From NCBI RefSeq assembly GCF_900109355.1, contig NZ_FOBF01000020.1, forward strand, positions 5,387-69,386: DNA of 64,000 bases. The letters are read 5' to 3'. The translations under genes and the position numbers were made by a program. The notes beneath the pieces are model-generated. The model was not told where the DNA came from, did not search any database, and saw only the letters and a list, made by a program, of their open reading frames with translations. Positions 8,803 through 20,352 of the stretch are shown here, piece after piece. This DNA is from Nonomuraea pusilla. Its GTDB lineage: Bacteria > Actinomycetota > Actinomycetes > Streptosporangiales > Streptosporangiaceae. How positions within the stretch are numbered: the first letter of the stretch is position 1; each line of letters starts with the position of its first letter.

Positions 8803-9852
8803 ATGACGGTGAGCTTCATTCAGGAGCGTGTGGGATCCCGCGTGGACGACCGGCTCGCCGGCTTCCTCGAGACGTGGCGGGCGCCCGTCGCCGACCCCGA
8901 CGTGCAGGCGGCGTACCGGCTGCTCGGCGACTTCATCCTCGGCGGCGGCAAGCGGGTCAGGCCCCAGCTGTGCTACTGGGGCTGGCGCGGAGCGGGCGGC
9001 GGCGACTGCGACGAGATCATCAGCGCCGCGGCGGCCCTGGAGCTCTGCCACGCCGGGCTGCTCATCCACGACGACATCATGGACGGCAGCGACCTGCGCC
9101 GCGGCCGGGCCACCGTCCACAGGGGGCTCGCCGCGCTGCACGACGGCCCCGACGCCGACGCGTTCGGCGAGGCCGGGGCCATCCTGCTCGGCACGCTCAG
9201 CCTCGCCTGGTCCGACGCGCTGCTCGCGTCCTGCGGGGTCGAGCCCGCCCGGCTGCGCGCCGCGCAGCACCTGTTCGACGCGATGCGCACCGAGGTCATC
9301 AGCGGACAGTACCTCGACATCCTCGCCCACCGGCGCACCGGCGCCAGCGTCACGGCGGCGCTCACGGTGATCCGCTACAAGACCGCGAAGTACACCGTCG
9401 AGCGTCCGCTCCAGATCGGCGGCGCCCTGGCCGGCGCGCCCGGCGAGCTCATCGACTCCTACTCGCGCTTCGGCCTGCCGCTGGGTGAGGCGTTCCAGCT
9501 CCGCGACGACGTCCTCGGCACGTTCGGCGTCTCCGCCCAGACCGGCAAGTCCGCCCTCGACGACCTGCGCGAGGGCAAGCGCACCGTGCTCTTCGCCGAG
9601 GCCGTGCGGCGCGCCTCCCCCGGTCAGCTCGCGTACCTGCGCGCCTGGCACGGCAACCCCGAGCTCACCGAGGAGCACGCCGCCGAGATGCGCGCCGTCC
9701 TCCGCGACACCGGCGCGCTCGCCCGGGTCGAGAACATGATCGAGGAGCGCGTGGCCGAGGCGGTCGACGCGCTCGGCGCGGCGCCCGTCGAGGCCGACGC
9801 CCGCGCCGCCCTGACCGTCCTGGCCGACCAGCTCGCCCACAGGACCAGCTAG
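8803..9852 (+). CDS. Polyprenyl diphosphate synthase (first gene of the encapsulin-geosmin operon)
   Basis: A 349-aa trans-isoprenyl diphosphate synthase that should condense dimethylallyl and isopentenyl diphosphates. The first Asp-rich motif is HDDIMD (near residue 88), preceded by GGGKRVRPQL, and the second is LRDDVLG (near 233). Chain length (C10 or C15) cannot be set firmly; supply of farnesyl diphosphate to the geosmin synthase three genes later is the obvious role. AAGGAG lies eight bases before the ATG. The protein starts almost directly with the catalytic domain and has no long disordered N-terminal extension such as encapsulin cargo can carry. The two following shell genes and the cyclase are on the same strand with gaps of 87, 45 and 26 bases. 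Confidence 0.92.
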   Translation: MTVSFIQERVGSRVDDRLAGFLETWRAPVADPDVQAAYRLLGDFILGGGKRVRPQLCYWGWRGAGGGDCDEIISAAAALELCHAGLLIHDDIMDGSDLRRGRATVHRGLAALHDGPDADAFGEAGAILLGTLSLAWSDALLASCGVEPARLRAAQHLFDAMRTEVISGQYLDILAHRRTGASVTAALTVIRYKTAKYTVERPLQIGGALAGAPGELIDSYSRFGLPLGEAFQLRDDVLGTFGVSAQTGKSALDDLREGKRTVLFAEAVRRASPGQLAYLRAWHGNPELTEEHAAEMRAVLRDTGALARVENMIEERVAEAVDALGAAPVEADARAALTVLADQLAHRTS

Positions 9853-9894
9853 AAGCCCCCGTCCCGGCGGGCCCGGCGCGGGCCCGCCGGCTTC
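9852..9894 (+). other. Strong intercistronic hairpin between synthase and shell genes
   Basis: GGCGGGCCCG (9866-9875) pairs perfectly with 9879-9888 around a three-base loop. The flanking GAAGCC (9852-9857) and GGCTTC (9889-9894) also match, closing a larger stem. No T tract follows, so it may stabilise or partly attenuate the operon mRNA rather than end it. The first shell gene begins 46 bases later. Confidence 0.6.
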
Positions 9895-9939
9895 AGCCTG
9901 CCCGCAGGTTCGTTCCCTATCCCAGATTGGTGGTGCCCC

Positions 9940-11349
<1,410 letters not shown>

Positions 11350-11394
11350 CGCCTCCCGTGCGGGAGCTGGCCTGAGAGAGGGAGGTGTTGTCCG

Positions 11395-12762
11395 GTGACC
11401 GAGTCCGAGCAGCGGCTGAGCCTGGGCGTCGAGGCGGCGCGCACGCTCGCCACGACGACCAAGACCGCGCCGCTGGCCAGGGAGATCACCCCGCGCTGGC
11501 TGCTGCGGGTGCTCCCCTGGGTCGAGGTCGAGGCGGGCGTCTACCGGGTGAACCGGCGGCTGACGTACCTGGCCGGAGGCGGCAAGGTGAGCTTCTGGCA
11601 GACCGGCTCGCGGGTGCGGGCCGTGCCGCCGAGCCTGACCGAGCTGCCGCCGCTGCACGGGCTCGAAGACCCCCTGCTGCTCGACGCCCTGGCCGGGCTG
11701 CTCGAACAGCGGGAGTACGCGCGCGGCGACACGATCGCGCGGGCCGGCGACCCGGCCGGCGAGCTGCTGCTGGTCGCCCGCGGCCGGGTGGCGGAGGTCG
11801 TGGAGGGCCCGTACGGCGACCGGCTCGCCGGGCGGGTGCTGGCCGAGGGCGAGCACGACGGCTCCCTCCTGCCGGGCGGGCGCCGCGCCGCCACGCTGGA
11901 GGCCCGCACCGCCTGCACGGTGCTGGCCCTGCCGTGGCGCCAGGTGGAGGCCCTGGCCGGTGAGCGGCCCGCGCTGCGCGCCACGCTCGACCGCCACCGG
12001 GCCCGTGCGGCCGCGCCGCGCAACAAGCACGGCGAGGCCGCGATCGCGCTCGCGGCCGGGCACCGCGGCGAGCCCGTGCTGCCCGGCACGTACGTCGACT
12101 ACGACCCAGGCCCGCGCGAGTACGAGATGAGCGTCTCCCAGACGGTGCTGCGGGTGCACACCAGGGTCGCCGACCTGTTCAACGACCCCATGGACCAGGC
12201 CGCCGAGCAGCTCAGGCTCACCGTCGAGTCGGTACGCGAGTCGCAGGAGCGCGAGCTGCTCAACGACCCCGGCTTCGGCCTGCTGCACAACGTGGACGCC
12301 CGGCAGCGGCTGCACGCCCGCACCGGCCCGCCCACCCCCGAAGACCTGGACGACCTGCTGACCCGCAGGAAGAAGTCCCGCTTCTTCCTCGCCCACCCGC
12401 GGGCCGTCGCCGCCTTCCACCGGCAGTGCACCGCCCGCGGCGTCTACCCCGGTGTCGTCGAGTTCGACGGCGCCGTGGTGCCGGCGTGGCGGGGCGTGCC
12501 GATCCTGCCCTGCGACAAGATCCCCGTCACGCCCGCGGGCACCAGCACGATCCTCTGCATGCGCACCGGCGAGCCCGACCAGGGCGTCGTCGGCCTGCGC
12601 CCGCGCGAGGTCCCCGACCAGCGCGAGCCGGGGCTCGGCGTCACCGTCACCGGCATCGACGCAAGAGCCGTCATGTCCCACCTGGTCAGCGCCTACTACT
12701 CGGCCGCGGTGCTGGTGCCCGACGCGCTCGGCGCCCTGGAGGACGTCGAGGTGTGGCGCTGA
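11395..12762 (+). CDS. Second family 2B encapsulin shell protein (shell B)
   Basis: A 455-aa paralogue of the preceding shell protein over its full length: LATTTKTAPLAREITPRWLL, the inserted cNMP-binding domain (about 75-205), and the C-terminal AYYSAAVLVPDALGALEDVE. Its insertion domain keeps GGRRAATLEA, closer to a canonical phosphate-binding cassette than shell A, but it lacks the clean FGE-AL element (GEHDGSLLPGG). Two co-transcribed, divergent shell genes imply a mixed or alternative shell. The GTG start has GGGAGG ten bases upstream and lies 45 bases after shell A. Confidence 0.9.
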   Translation: MTESEQRLSLGVEAARTLATTTKTAPLAREITPRWLLRVLPWVEVEAGVYRVNRRLTYLAGGGKVSFWQTGSRVRAVPPSLTELPPLHGLEDPLLLDALAGLLEQREYARGDTIARAGDPAGELLLVARGRVAEVVEGPYGDRLAGRVLAEGEHDGSLLPGGRRAATLEARTACTVLALPWRQVEALAGERPALRATLDRHRARAAAPRNKHGEAAIALAAGHRGEPVLPGTYVDYDPGPREYEMSVSQTVLRVHTRVADLFNDPMDQAAEQLRLTVESVRESQERELLNDPGFGLLHNVDARQRLHARTGPPTPEDLDDLLTRRKKSRFFLAHPRAVAAFHRQCTARGVYPGVVEFDGAVVPAWRGVPILPCDKIPVTPAGTSTILCMRTGEPDQGVVGLRPREVPDQREPGLGVTVTGIDARAVMSHLVSAYYSAAVLVPDALGALEDVEVWR

Positions 12763-12788
12763 CCATGGCCCACAGGAGAGAGAGCCGA

Positions 12789-14990
<2,202 letters not shown>

Positions 14991-15382
14991 AACCAGCCCA
15001 TCATGCGGAGCATGCGCTGCTGGAACGGCGTGACGTTGAGCAGGCGGATCCACCGCTCGGCGGCGGGCAGCGCCGGCAGCGCCAGCACCCGCATGCCCGA
15101 CAGGTCGACGAAGGTCAGCTCGCCGGTGTCGACGTCGAGGGGGCAGCCGCTCTCTCGCAGGCCGGCGAGCGTCCTGGCCAGGGCGGCGCTGTTGGTGGCG
15201 TCGACCTCGCCCACGAGTGCGACGGCGGGCGCCTGCGGGGCGAACCGCATCACGATCTTGAGCTGCTTGTCCTGGTAGAGCAGCCGCTCCTGGTCACCGT
15301 TCAAGGCCTTCGCACCCCCCAACGCTCTCACCTCGGGGGTTGTGGCCGAACCCGCCACCGTCGAAGGATGATCGTCACCCAT

Positions 15383-15866
15383 CCTCCCGGCTGGCTGGAC
15401 GCCTCAGATGGAGGTCGTGGCACGTTGCCGCGCCACGATTACAGAAACCAGGTTACACGAAATATGTTTCTCTTTGTATTTTTCGCCGGAAAATGACCGA
15501 ATTAGAGTGAAATCGTGAACGGTTGCTCGCCGCTCTCCACCGGGCCCGTCACCGGCTCCTTCACGTACGGATCGGGGGCGACGCCACCTCCGGGTGCACG
15601 GCCGCGTCCCGGCCGGGATCTCCCTCCCATGGTGCGGACCTGGCGGGTCGCTGGCGGGTCACAGGCCCTCGCATGGGCCGCTCCTGGACACCCCGGACGC
15701 CCGGTGCGCGGACATGGCGAGGGCCGGCCCGGCGGGATGCCGGACCGGCCCTGCGGCAACGGTTCGAGTGGGCCGCGAGGCCCCGGCAGGCCGCCACGCA
15801 GGAGGACGTGGCTGGCCGGAAACCCGTCGCGACCCCGCTGACCTGCGAAGATCAGCGCAAGGGTGC
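15383..15866. other. Gene-poor stretch with an AT-rich segment
   Basis: No convincing gene is seen in these 484 bases; the open frames are short, low-complexity and lack starts with ribosome binding sites. Bases about 15435-15515 are much richer in A and T than the surroundings. A GGGCCGG/CCGGCCC hairpin (15721-15751) could end transcription of the small secreted gene to the right. Confidence 0.5.
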
Positions 15867-16112
15867 TCAGCCGTTGTTGAGGACGTTCAGGTTGATGCGC
15901 TCAAGGTGAGCGGCGCTGAGGGCGTCGAAGTTGTTGAGCGAGTCGCCCAGCAGGTTGTTGCCGACCGTGGCGTCGGCGAGAGCCGAGAGCTGGCCGAGAA
16001 CCTGCGTGCCGGAGTTGGTGGGGTTCGGGCCGACGTCGGCGGAGGCGGCCGTGGCCGGCACACCGAACGCGAAGCCCGCGATCGCGGCAGCGGCGAGAAT
16101 GCGACGCATCAT
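15867..16112 (-). CDS. Small secreted protein, unknown family (paralogue 1)
   Basis: An 81-aa protein with a signal peptide (residues 1-27, MMRRILAAAAIAGFAFG...ASA) and a mature part of about 55 residues rich in Asn, Leu and Ala, without Cys. It begins ADVGPNPTNSGT and ends LNVLNNG. The same layout recurs in the gene at 17712-17960. I do not recognise the family; it is not a chaplin or rodlin by motif. AAGGGGAAG precedes the double ATG. It is divergent from the NlpC/P60 gene. Confidence 0.8.
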   Translation of the reverse strand: MMRRILAAAAIAGFAFGVPATAASADVGPNPTNSGTQVLGQLSALADATVGNNLLGDSLNNFDALSAAHLERINLNVLNNG

Positions 16113-16483
16113 TTCTTCTTCCCCTTCTCGGAATCGGCGCGAAACGCGCGCCTTCGTGAATTGCTCGCACCCGGGCTGCGAGATATCGCGGTCAACGATT
16201 CCGCGCCCCAAGATCGGTCGCAACCGGAAAAAGCTAAGTCGAAGTCAAATGCGCTTCCCGATTCCTTGGGGCTTGATCATAGTTCGTCCACATTTGCCCG
16301 AAGGGCATAATTTTGCCCTAGGTGGCATGGGCGGCCATTTTTCATTTTATGGACATATGCATGCCCCACATGACCAAAACCTGTTTTATGCATATACGGG
16401 CGGAGGAAAGTTCACAGAAGACATCCTCATGACGCGTCGGCGCGCATGCCGGCGCGTCCGGTCACGGGAGCGCTGAACGAGCC
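16113..16483. other. AT-rich divergent promoter region
   Basis: About 370 bases between the small secreted gene (leftward) and the NlpC/P60 gene (rightward). It is strikingly AT-rich for this genome from about 16225 to 16400 and carries TGCCC-gaa-GGGCA (16295-16307). Such tracts are typical targets of Lsr2, which is encoded in this window; binding is inference. Confidence 0.5.
16355..16395. promoter_or_regulatory. Spaced inverted repeat ATATGCAT ... ATGCATAT
   Basis: ATATGCAT (16355-16362) is mirrored by ATGCATAT (16388-16395), centre-to-centre 33 bases, about three helical turns, on the NlpC/P60 side of the divergent region. The arrangement suits a looping or dimeric regulator, but none is identified. 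Confidence 0.4.
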
Positions 16484-17272
16484 ATGAACGCACGACGCCT
16501 GTTTCTCGCCATGGCGGTCGCGGGCGCGATTCCGGCCGCGCCGCATTCCGCCGCGCCCGCAGGCGCGGATTCGAGCGGAGCGCCGCCCTTCGGTGCCGTT
16601 TCCACCCCGCCCGGCGTCAGCCCCATTTCCACCAGGCCGACCCCACGGCGCTTTTCCGCCCCTCTGGATGTACGGCCCCTGCCCGCTTCTCTGGGCATAC
16701 GGCCCCTGCCCGCCCCTCCGCGCGTACGGCCCCTGGCCGCCCCTCCGGGCGGTAGCGCCGTCGCCGCCGTGCCGGGCGCCGGAGCGGTCAGCGAGTTGCC
16801 GGGCGCAGGAACGGCCGCCGCCCCGCGGGGCGTCGCCGGGGCGCGCTCGGCCGCCGGGATCATCGCGCTGCGGGCCGCGCTGGAGATGGTCGGCCTGCCC
16901 TACTCGTGGGGCGGAGGCGGCGTGGACGGGCCGGGGTACGGCGCCGGCAGCGGCGCGCGTACGTGGGGCTTCGACTGCTCCGGTCTCACCGAGTACGCGT
17001 GGGCGCGGGCCGGGGTGATGATCGGATCGACGACGCGCGAGCAGTGGCGCTCGGGCATCCGCGTCCCGAAGGAGCTGGTGGAGCCGGGGGACCTGGTCTT
17101 CTACGACAGCGACCCGGCGCGTCCCGGGCCCGAGCACGTCGGCCTGGCGGTGGACGCCGCCCGGATCGTCGACGCGCCGTACACGGGCGCGAACGTGCGG
17201 CTGGACCCGCTGGACAGGCCGCACTTCCGCGGAGTCGTCCGCCCGGCACCCGGACGCCCCGAGCAGACGTGA
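16484..17272 (+). CDS. Secreted NlpC/P60 peptidoglycan hydrolase with variant third catalytic residue
   Basis: A 262-aa exported protein: signal peptide 1-28, a Pro-rich low-complexity linker (about 30-120) containing three variants of RPLPA(P/S), and a C-terminal NlpC/P60 domain (about 122-255). The nucleophile Cys is in FDCSGLTEYAW and the His in EHVGLAVD. The third catalytic position, twelve residues after the His, is Asp (IVDAPYTG), where His is usual and Glu is known in RipA. It probably cleaves stem-peptide bonds at the cell wall. GGGAG lies upstream at a long spacing. It sits between two paralogous small secreted genes. Confidence 0.88.
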   Translation: MNARRLFLAMAVAGAIPAAPHSAAPAGADSSGAPPFGAVSTPPGVSPISTRPTPRRFSAPLDVRPLPASLGIRPLPAPPRVRPLAAPPGGSAVAAVPGAGAVSELPGAGTAAAPRGVAGARSAAGIIALRAALEMVGLPYSWGGGGVDGPGYGAGSGARTWGFDCSGLTEYAWARAGVMIGSTTREQWRSGIRVPKELVEPGDLVFYDSDPARPGPEHVGLAVDAARIVDAPYTGANVRLDPLDRPHFRGVVRPAPGRPEQT

Positions 17273-17711
17273 AGTCGGGCGGCGGGACCGGGGAGGCGCA
17301 GGGGAAGCACCGGCCCCAGCCCGCCACCTCCGGCGTCACAACTGACGTGACGGCACGGGCGGCACCAGGGGTGATGTGACCGCGTGCGCGGCCTCGCAAC
17401 TGATGCGACGACGCCGGCGGCGTCAGGCTGACGTGACCGCGTGGGCCGCGCCACGGGTGACGTGACCGCGTGGGTAGCGGGAAAACGGCCGCGCGGCCCC
17501 GGGTCGCCCTCCTGAATCGACCCCGGACCGCGCGGCTGTGAAGAACTCGGTGCACACCGAGCATGTGCCGTGGCAGATGTCGTGGCCTCGCGAGTCACCA
17601 CGACGCGGCTGCCACGTTCCCGTCGGGCGCGCGGACCGGGCGGACCTTGGTGGCGGCCGTCCCGCCTCATCGCGGGGACCGCGGGTCCTCCCCCGCGCGC
17701 GGCGGGCGGCG
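17273..17711. other. Intergenic region with degenerate GTGACCGCGTG repeats
   Basis: No gene is supported in these 439 bases. Between about 17340 and 17480 there are several imperfect direct copies of GTGACCGCGTG separated by 25-60 bases, three of them nearly identical. The segment ends with a strong hairpin listed separately. Confidence 0.5.
17488..17536. terminator. Long GC-rich hairpin between convergent genes
   Basis: GCCGCGCGG (17488-17496) pairs with CCGCGCGGC (17528-17536), and the inner CCGGGTCG/CGACCCCGG segments extend the stem with one bulge. It lies between the ends of the NlpC/P60 gene and the leftward small gene and could serve both. Confidence 0.6.
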
Positions 17712-17960
17712 TCAGCCGTTGTTGTTGAGCAGGTTGGCGGTGACGTCCTCGACGTGGGCCAGGCTCAGCAGGTCGAAGCCCTGGAGCGAGTTGTTGGCGA
17801 GGTTGTTGGCCGCGGTGAGGTCGTCGAGCAGGCTCGTCTGACCGGCGATGTTCGTGCCGCTGTTGTAGGGGTTCGGGCCGACATCGGCGGAAGCGACCTG
17901 AGCGGACAGACCAAGGGCGATGCCCGCGACGGCAGCACCGGCCAGAATGCGACGGATCAT
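17712..17960 (-). CDS. Small secreted protein, unknown family (paralogue 2)
   Basis: An 82-aa protein with signal peptide (1-25) and mature sequence starting ADVGPNPYNSGT. It shares with the protein at 15867-16112 the pattern ADVGPNP-NSGT, NNL, SL-FD-LS-AH-E and a terminal LNN-G. The mature part contains no Cys and alternates Leu/Ala with Asn/Asp, which may allow self-assembly at surfaces; that is speculation. GGAGGA lies eight bases before the ATG. No assigned family. Confidence 0.82.
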   Translation of the reverse strand: MIRRILAGAAVAGIALGLSAQVASADVGPNPYNSGTNIAGQTSLLDDLTAANNLANNSLQGFDLLSLAHVEDVTANLLNNNG

Positions 17961-18447
17961 GATTGATTTCCTCCATGGATAGGCGCGGAAAATGCCAGCG
18001 CCTTAGTCGTTGTGCAGGGCTTTGAGGTGCCGTCAATAACCATCGCGGCAGGGCGCGAAAATCGCAACTCAAAAACCTCTAAAGAAGGTCAAGGAGCCGC
18101 CTCGATTTCTTGGCACTCGATTTTTGCGGCTCGTCGCCTGCGGCAGGCCATATACGCGGGCTCCGGCGCCCCTGGAAAGGGATTGTTTTTGACTTGGGGC
18201 GAGCAGGATATGCCGTTCGTGCCCGGAGCTTTAAGCCTGGATCACCCTTGGCTTGGTAATCCCCCTACGCCGTCGCCCGCCGCCGGGGACGGAGCCCCCA
18301 ATTCCGAGAAACACACCATTTAGCCCATCAAAAGCATCCGACGCTCATAAGGATGGGCAGAGGCACCCGCCCTACGTGAGCTCCGCCGCCCCCTCCTCCG
18401 AAGAACCGGCCGTTGAGCGGGCGTCGCCGGGGCGGTACACCTCAGGC
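17961..18447. other. AT-rich region upstream of the small secreted gene and methyltransferase
   Basis: These 487 bases contain no convincing gene. Bases about 18030-18330 are AT-rich compared with the neighbourhood, similar to the tract near 16.3 kb. A frame of 103 codons exists on the plus strand but shows no protein-like composition and no ribosome binding site. Confidence 0.45.
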
Positions 18448-19023
18448 ATGACACCTGGAACGCCGTATCTCGTCAGCGTCGCCGAGGAGCGGGCCGCCGC
18501 GGCCGGTTTCCGTCGTTCGTCCGAACCGGCTGTCGGGCGGCTGCTCGCCGCCCTGGCCGCGGCCGTGCCGGAAGGGGGACGGATCCTGGAGCTCGGCACC
18601 GGCGCCGGCGTCGGGACGGCCTGGCTGGCGAGCGGGCTGTTGCCGCGTACCGACGTGACGGTGACCACCGTCGAGCGCGACCCCGCGTCGGCGGCGCTCA
18701 CCGCGGGAGGCGACTGGCCGGGCTTCGTCGCGTTCCGCACCGGCGACGCCGTGGAGCTGCTGCCGGAGCTGGGGACGTTCGACCTGATCTTCGCGGACGC
18801 GCAGGGCGGCAAGCAGGTGGGGCTCGACCTGACGATCGCGGCGCTCAACCCCCGGGGCGTGCTGCTCGTGGACGACATGGTGCCCGCGCCCGGCGAGACG
18901 TGGGACGCGGGCTTCACCGCCCGTCAGGAGGCCGTACGCCGCACCCTGCTGACCCACGAACGCCTCGTGGCGGTGGAACTGTCCCACGGCTCCGGCGTGG
19001 TCCTCGCCACCGCCCGACCCTGA
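18448..19023 (+). CDS. O-methyltransferase family (class I SAM) protein
   Basis: A 191-aa Rossmann methyltransferase of the catechol-O-methyltransferase-like type. SAM-binding motif I is ILELGTGAGVGTAWLA (about residue 47), followed by the acidic VERD strand end and DLIFADAQGGK. The substrate is unknown. The ATG is preceded by TACACC at 18436-18441, six bases upstream, which would make the mRNA leaderless; no Shine-Dalgarno is visible. Confidence 0.85.
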   Translation: MTPGTPYLVSVAEERAAAAGFRRSSEPAVGRLLAALAAAVPEGGRILELGTGAGVGTAWLASGLLPRTDVTVTTVERDPASAALTAGGDWPGFVAFRTGDAVELLPELGTFDLIFADAQGGKQVGLDLTIAALNPRGVLLVDDMVPAPGETWDAGFTARQEAVRRTLLTHERLVAVELSHGSGVVLATARP

Positions 19024-19230
19024 CCAGGCCAGGCGCCGCGAACACCCATCCCACCACGCGTCCCTGCCCCTGCCAGGGGGCACGGCACCGCTCCGCGCCG
19101 TCCCCCTACCTGAGCAGGCGCGCCCGTCCCGTCGCTGCCCGCCCCGACCTCGCCACGTCAGCGGGAGCGTCGTCCTCCCCACCGCCTGCTTCTGGGACGC
19201 CGACCCCCGCTGCCCGGCCGCCGACGGAGG

Positions 19231-19677
19231 TCAGGGGGGCGGGGGGAGGCGGTCCAGGGCGGTGGACAGGCGGGTGAGGGCGGCGAGGCAGTCGCGGAAG
19301 GCGTCCATCCCGAGTTCCTCGGCGAGCCGCTGGGCGAGCGCGCGGTGCGCGGGCGCGATCGCGGCCACCGCCTCCCGGCCTGCCAGGGTCGGCTGGAGCA
19401 GCTTGGCGCGGCGGTGCGCGGGGTTGGGCCGGTACTCGGCCAGGCCCTTCTCCACGAGCAGGTCGGCGATGCGCTGCACGCCCTGTCTGGTCATGCCCAT
19501 GGCCCGTGCGATGCCGGCCACCGGCAGCGGCTCGTGCAGGACGGCCCCGAGCACCTGCCACCACGCGGCCGTCAGCCCGGACGGCCTGGCCAGCCCCTCG
19601 GCCACCTCCAGGAACTGCCCGTTCAGCCGGAACGCCCGCAGCGCGGCCGCGGAGAGCAACTCGGCCGGCTCGTTCAC
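19231..19677 (-). CDS. MarR-family transcriptional regulator
   Basis: A 148-aa winged-helix regulator. The recognition segment is GIARAMGMTRQGVQRIADLLVEKGLAEYRPNPAHRRAKL-like (about residues 50-90, including the wing). The GTG start overlaps the stop of the DJ-1/PfpI gene by four bases (GTGA), so the two are translationally coupled. It likely controls its own operon through the nested palindrome at 20291-20325. The C-terminus is Pro-rich and short. Confidence 0.88.
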   Translation of the reverse strand: MNEPAELLSAAALRAFRLNGQFLEVAEGLARPSGLTAAWWQVLGAVLHEPLPVAGIARAMGMTRQGVQRIADLLVEKGLAEYRPNPAHRRAKLLQPTLAGREAVAAIAPAHRALAQRLAEELGMDAFRDCLAALTRLSTALDRLPPPP

Positions 19678-20291
19678 GCGCGCATCAACACCTCGAAGGC
19701 CGAGGCGTCGCTCCTGCCGAACAGCCGGAACCAGGCGTCCAGCACCTCGGGACGGTAGACGTCGAGGCGGCGGAGGATCTCGCGGGCGAACGCGGCGGGC
19801 TCGGTGGGGCCGGCGGTGACGAGGTCGCCGGAGAGCACGGCGTCGCGGTCGAGGTAGCGGGCGGCGCCGCCGTAGCCCTTCTGCATCTCCAGGTACGGCA
19901 GCGCGGCGCTGGTGTGCTCGCGCTCGTCGAGCAGCCCTTCGCGGGCGAGCCCGGCGGTGGCGCCGCAGATGGCGGCGACGGGGACGCCCGCGTCGAGGAA
20001 CTCCCGTGCCTTGCGCGCGAACGGCGCGAGGTCGTCGCCGGCGTCCCACAGGTCGGCGCCGGGGAGGATCAGCAGCTTGCTGCCCTCTGGGGTGAGCCGG
20101 TCGAGCGCGAGGTCGGGGGTGACGCGCAGGCCGCCCATGGTGACGACGGGGTCAAGGGTGGGGCCGACGGTGACGATCTCGTACGCCCCGGGCTCGCGGT
20201 GGAAGCGTTCGCTGCGCAGGTGGGCGGTGGCGTGCCCGGTCTCCCAGTCGGCGAGCGTGTCGTAGACGGCGTGGTGGACGATTCCCTTCAT
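19674..20291 (-). CDS. DJ-1/PfpI family protein
   Basis: A 205-aa class I glutamine amidotransferase-like protein. The nucleophile-elbow Cys is in VAAICGATAGLA (about residue 110), and LLILPGADLWD is the acidic-residue strand. Family members include chaperones, glyoxalases and peptidase-like enzymes; YdeA-like forms are the nearest in style. The ATG lies at the very edge of an operator, with TTGACA (complement of 20321-20326) and CAGCGT (complement of 20298-20303) 17 bases apart, so the mRNA is probably leaderless. First gene of a two-gene operon with a MarR regulator, probably a stress-response pair. Confidence 0.87.
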   Translation of the reverse strand: MKGIVHHAVYDTLADWETGHATAHLRSERFHREPGAYEIVTVGPTLDPVVTMGGLRVTPDLALDRLTPEGSKLLILPGADLWDAGDDLAPFARKAREFLDAGVPVAAICGATAGLAREGLLDEREHTSAALPYLEMQKGYGGAARYLDRDAVLSGDLVTAGPTEPAAFAREILRRLDVYRPEVLDAWFRLFGRSDASAFEVLMRA

Positions 20292-20325
20292 GACAACACG
20301 CTGTCATTACGACAGCATATTGTCA
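20291..20325 (-). promoter_or_regulatory. Nested palindromic operator and promoter of the DJ-1/MarR operon
   Basis: TGACAA-cac-GCTGTC-attac-GACAGC-ata-TTGTCA is symmetric in both its outer and inner arms. It covers the -35 TTGACA and the -10-like box, a geometry typical of MarR autoregulation. The divergent NERD gene starts 28 bases away and may share control. Confidence 0.7.
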
Positions 20326-20352
20326 ACCGATTCCCGTGCGAGGATAGACGTC

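Noticed and set aside
12765..12788. ATG at 12765 as geosmin synthase start
   Set aside because: It overlaps the ribosome binding site AGGAGAG that suits the GTG at 12789, and adds eight non-conserved residues.
15867..17960. Chaplin or rodlin assignment for the small secreted proteins
   Set aside because: The mature parts lack the chaplin Cys pair and Gly-Asn core, and no rodlin motif is visible.
18012..18323. 103-codon plus-strand frame in the AT-rich region
   Set aside because: Codon use and composition are unlike neighbours and no start signal is seen.
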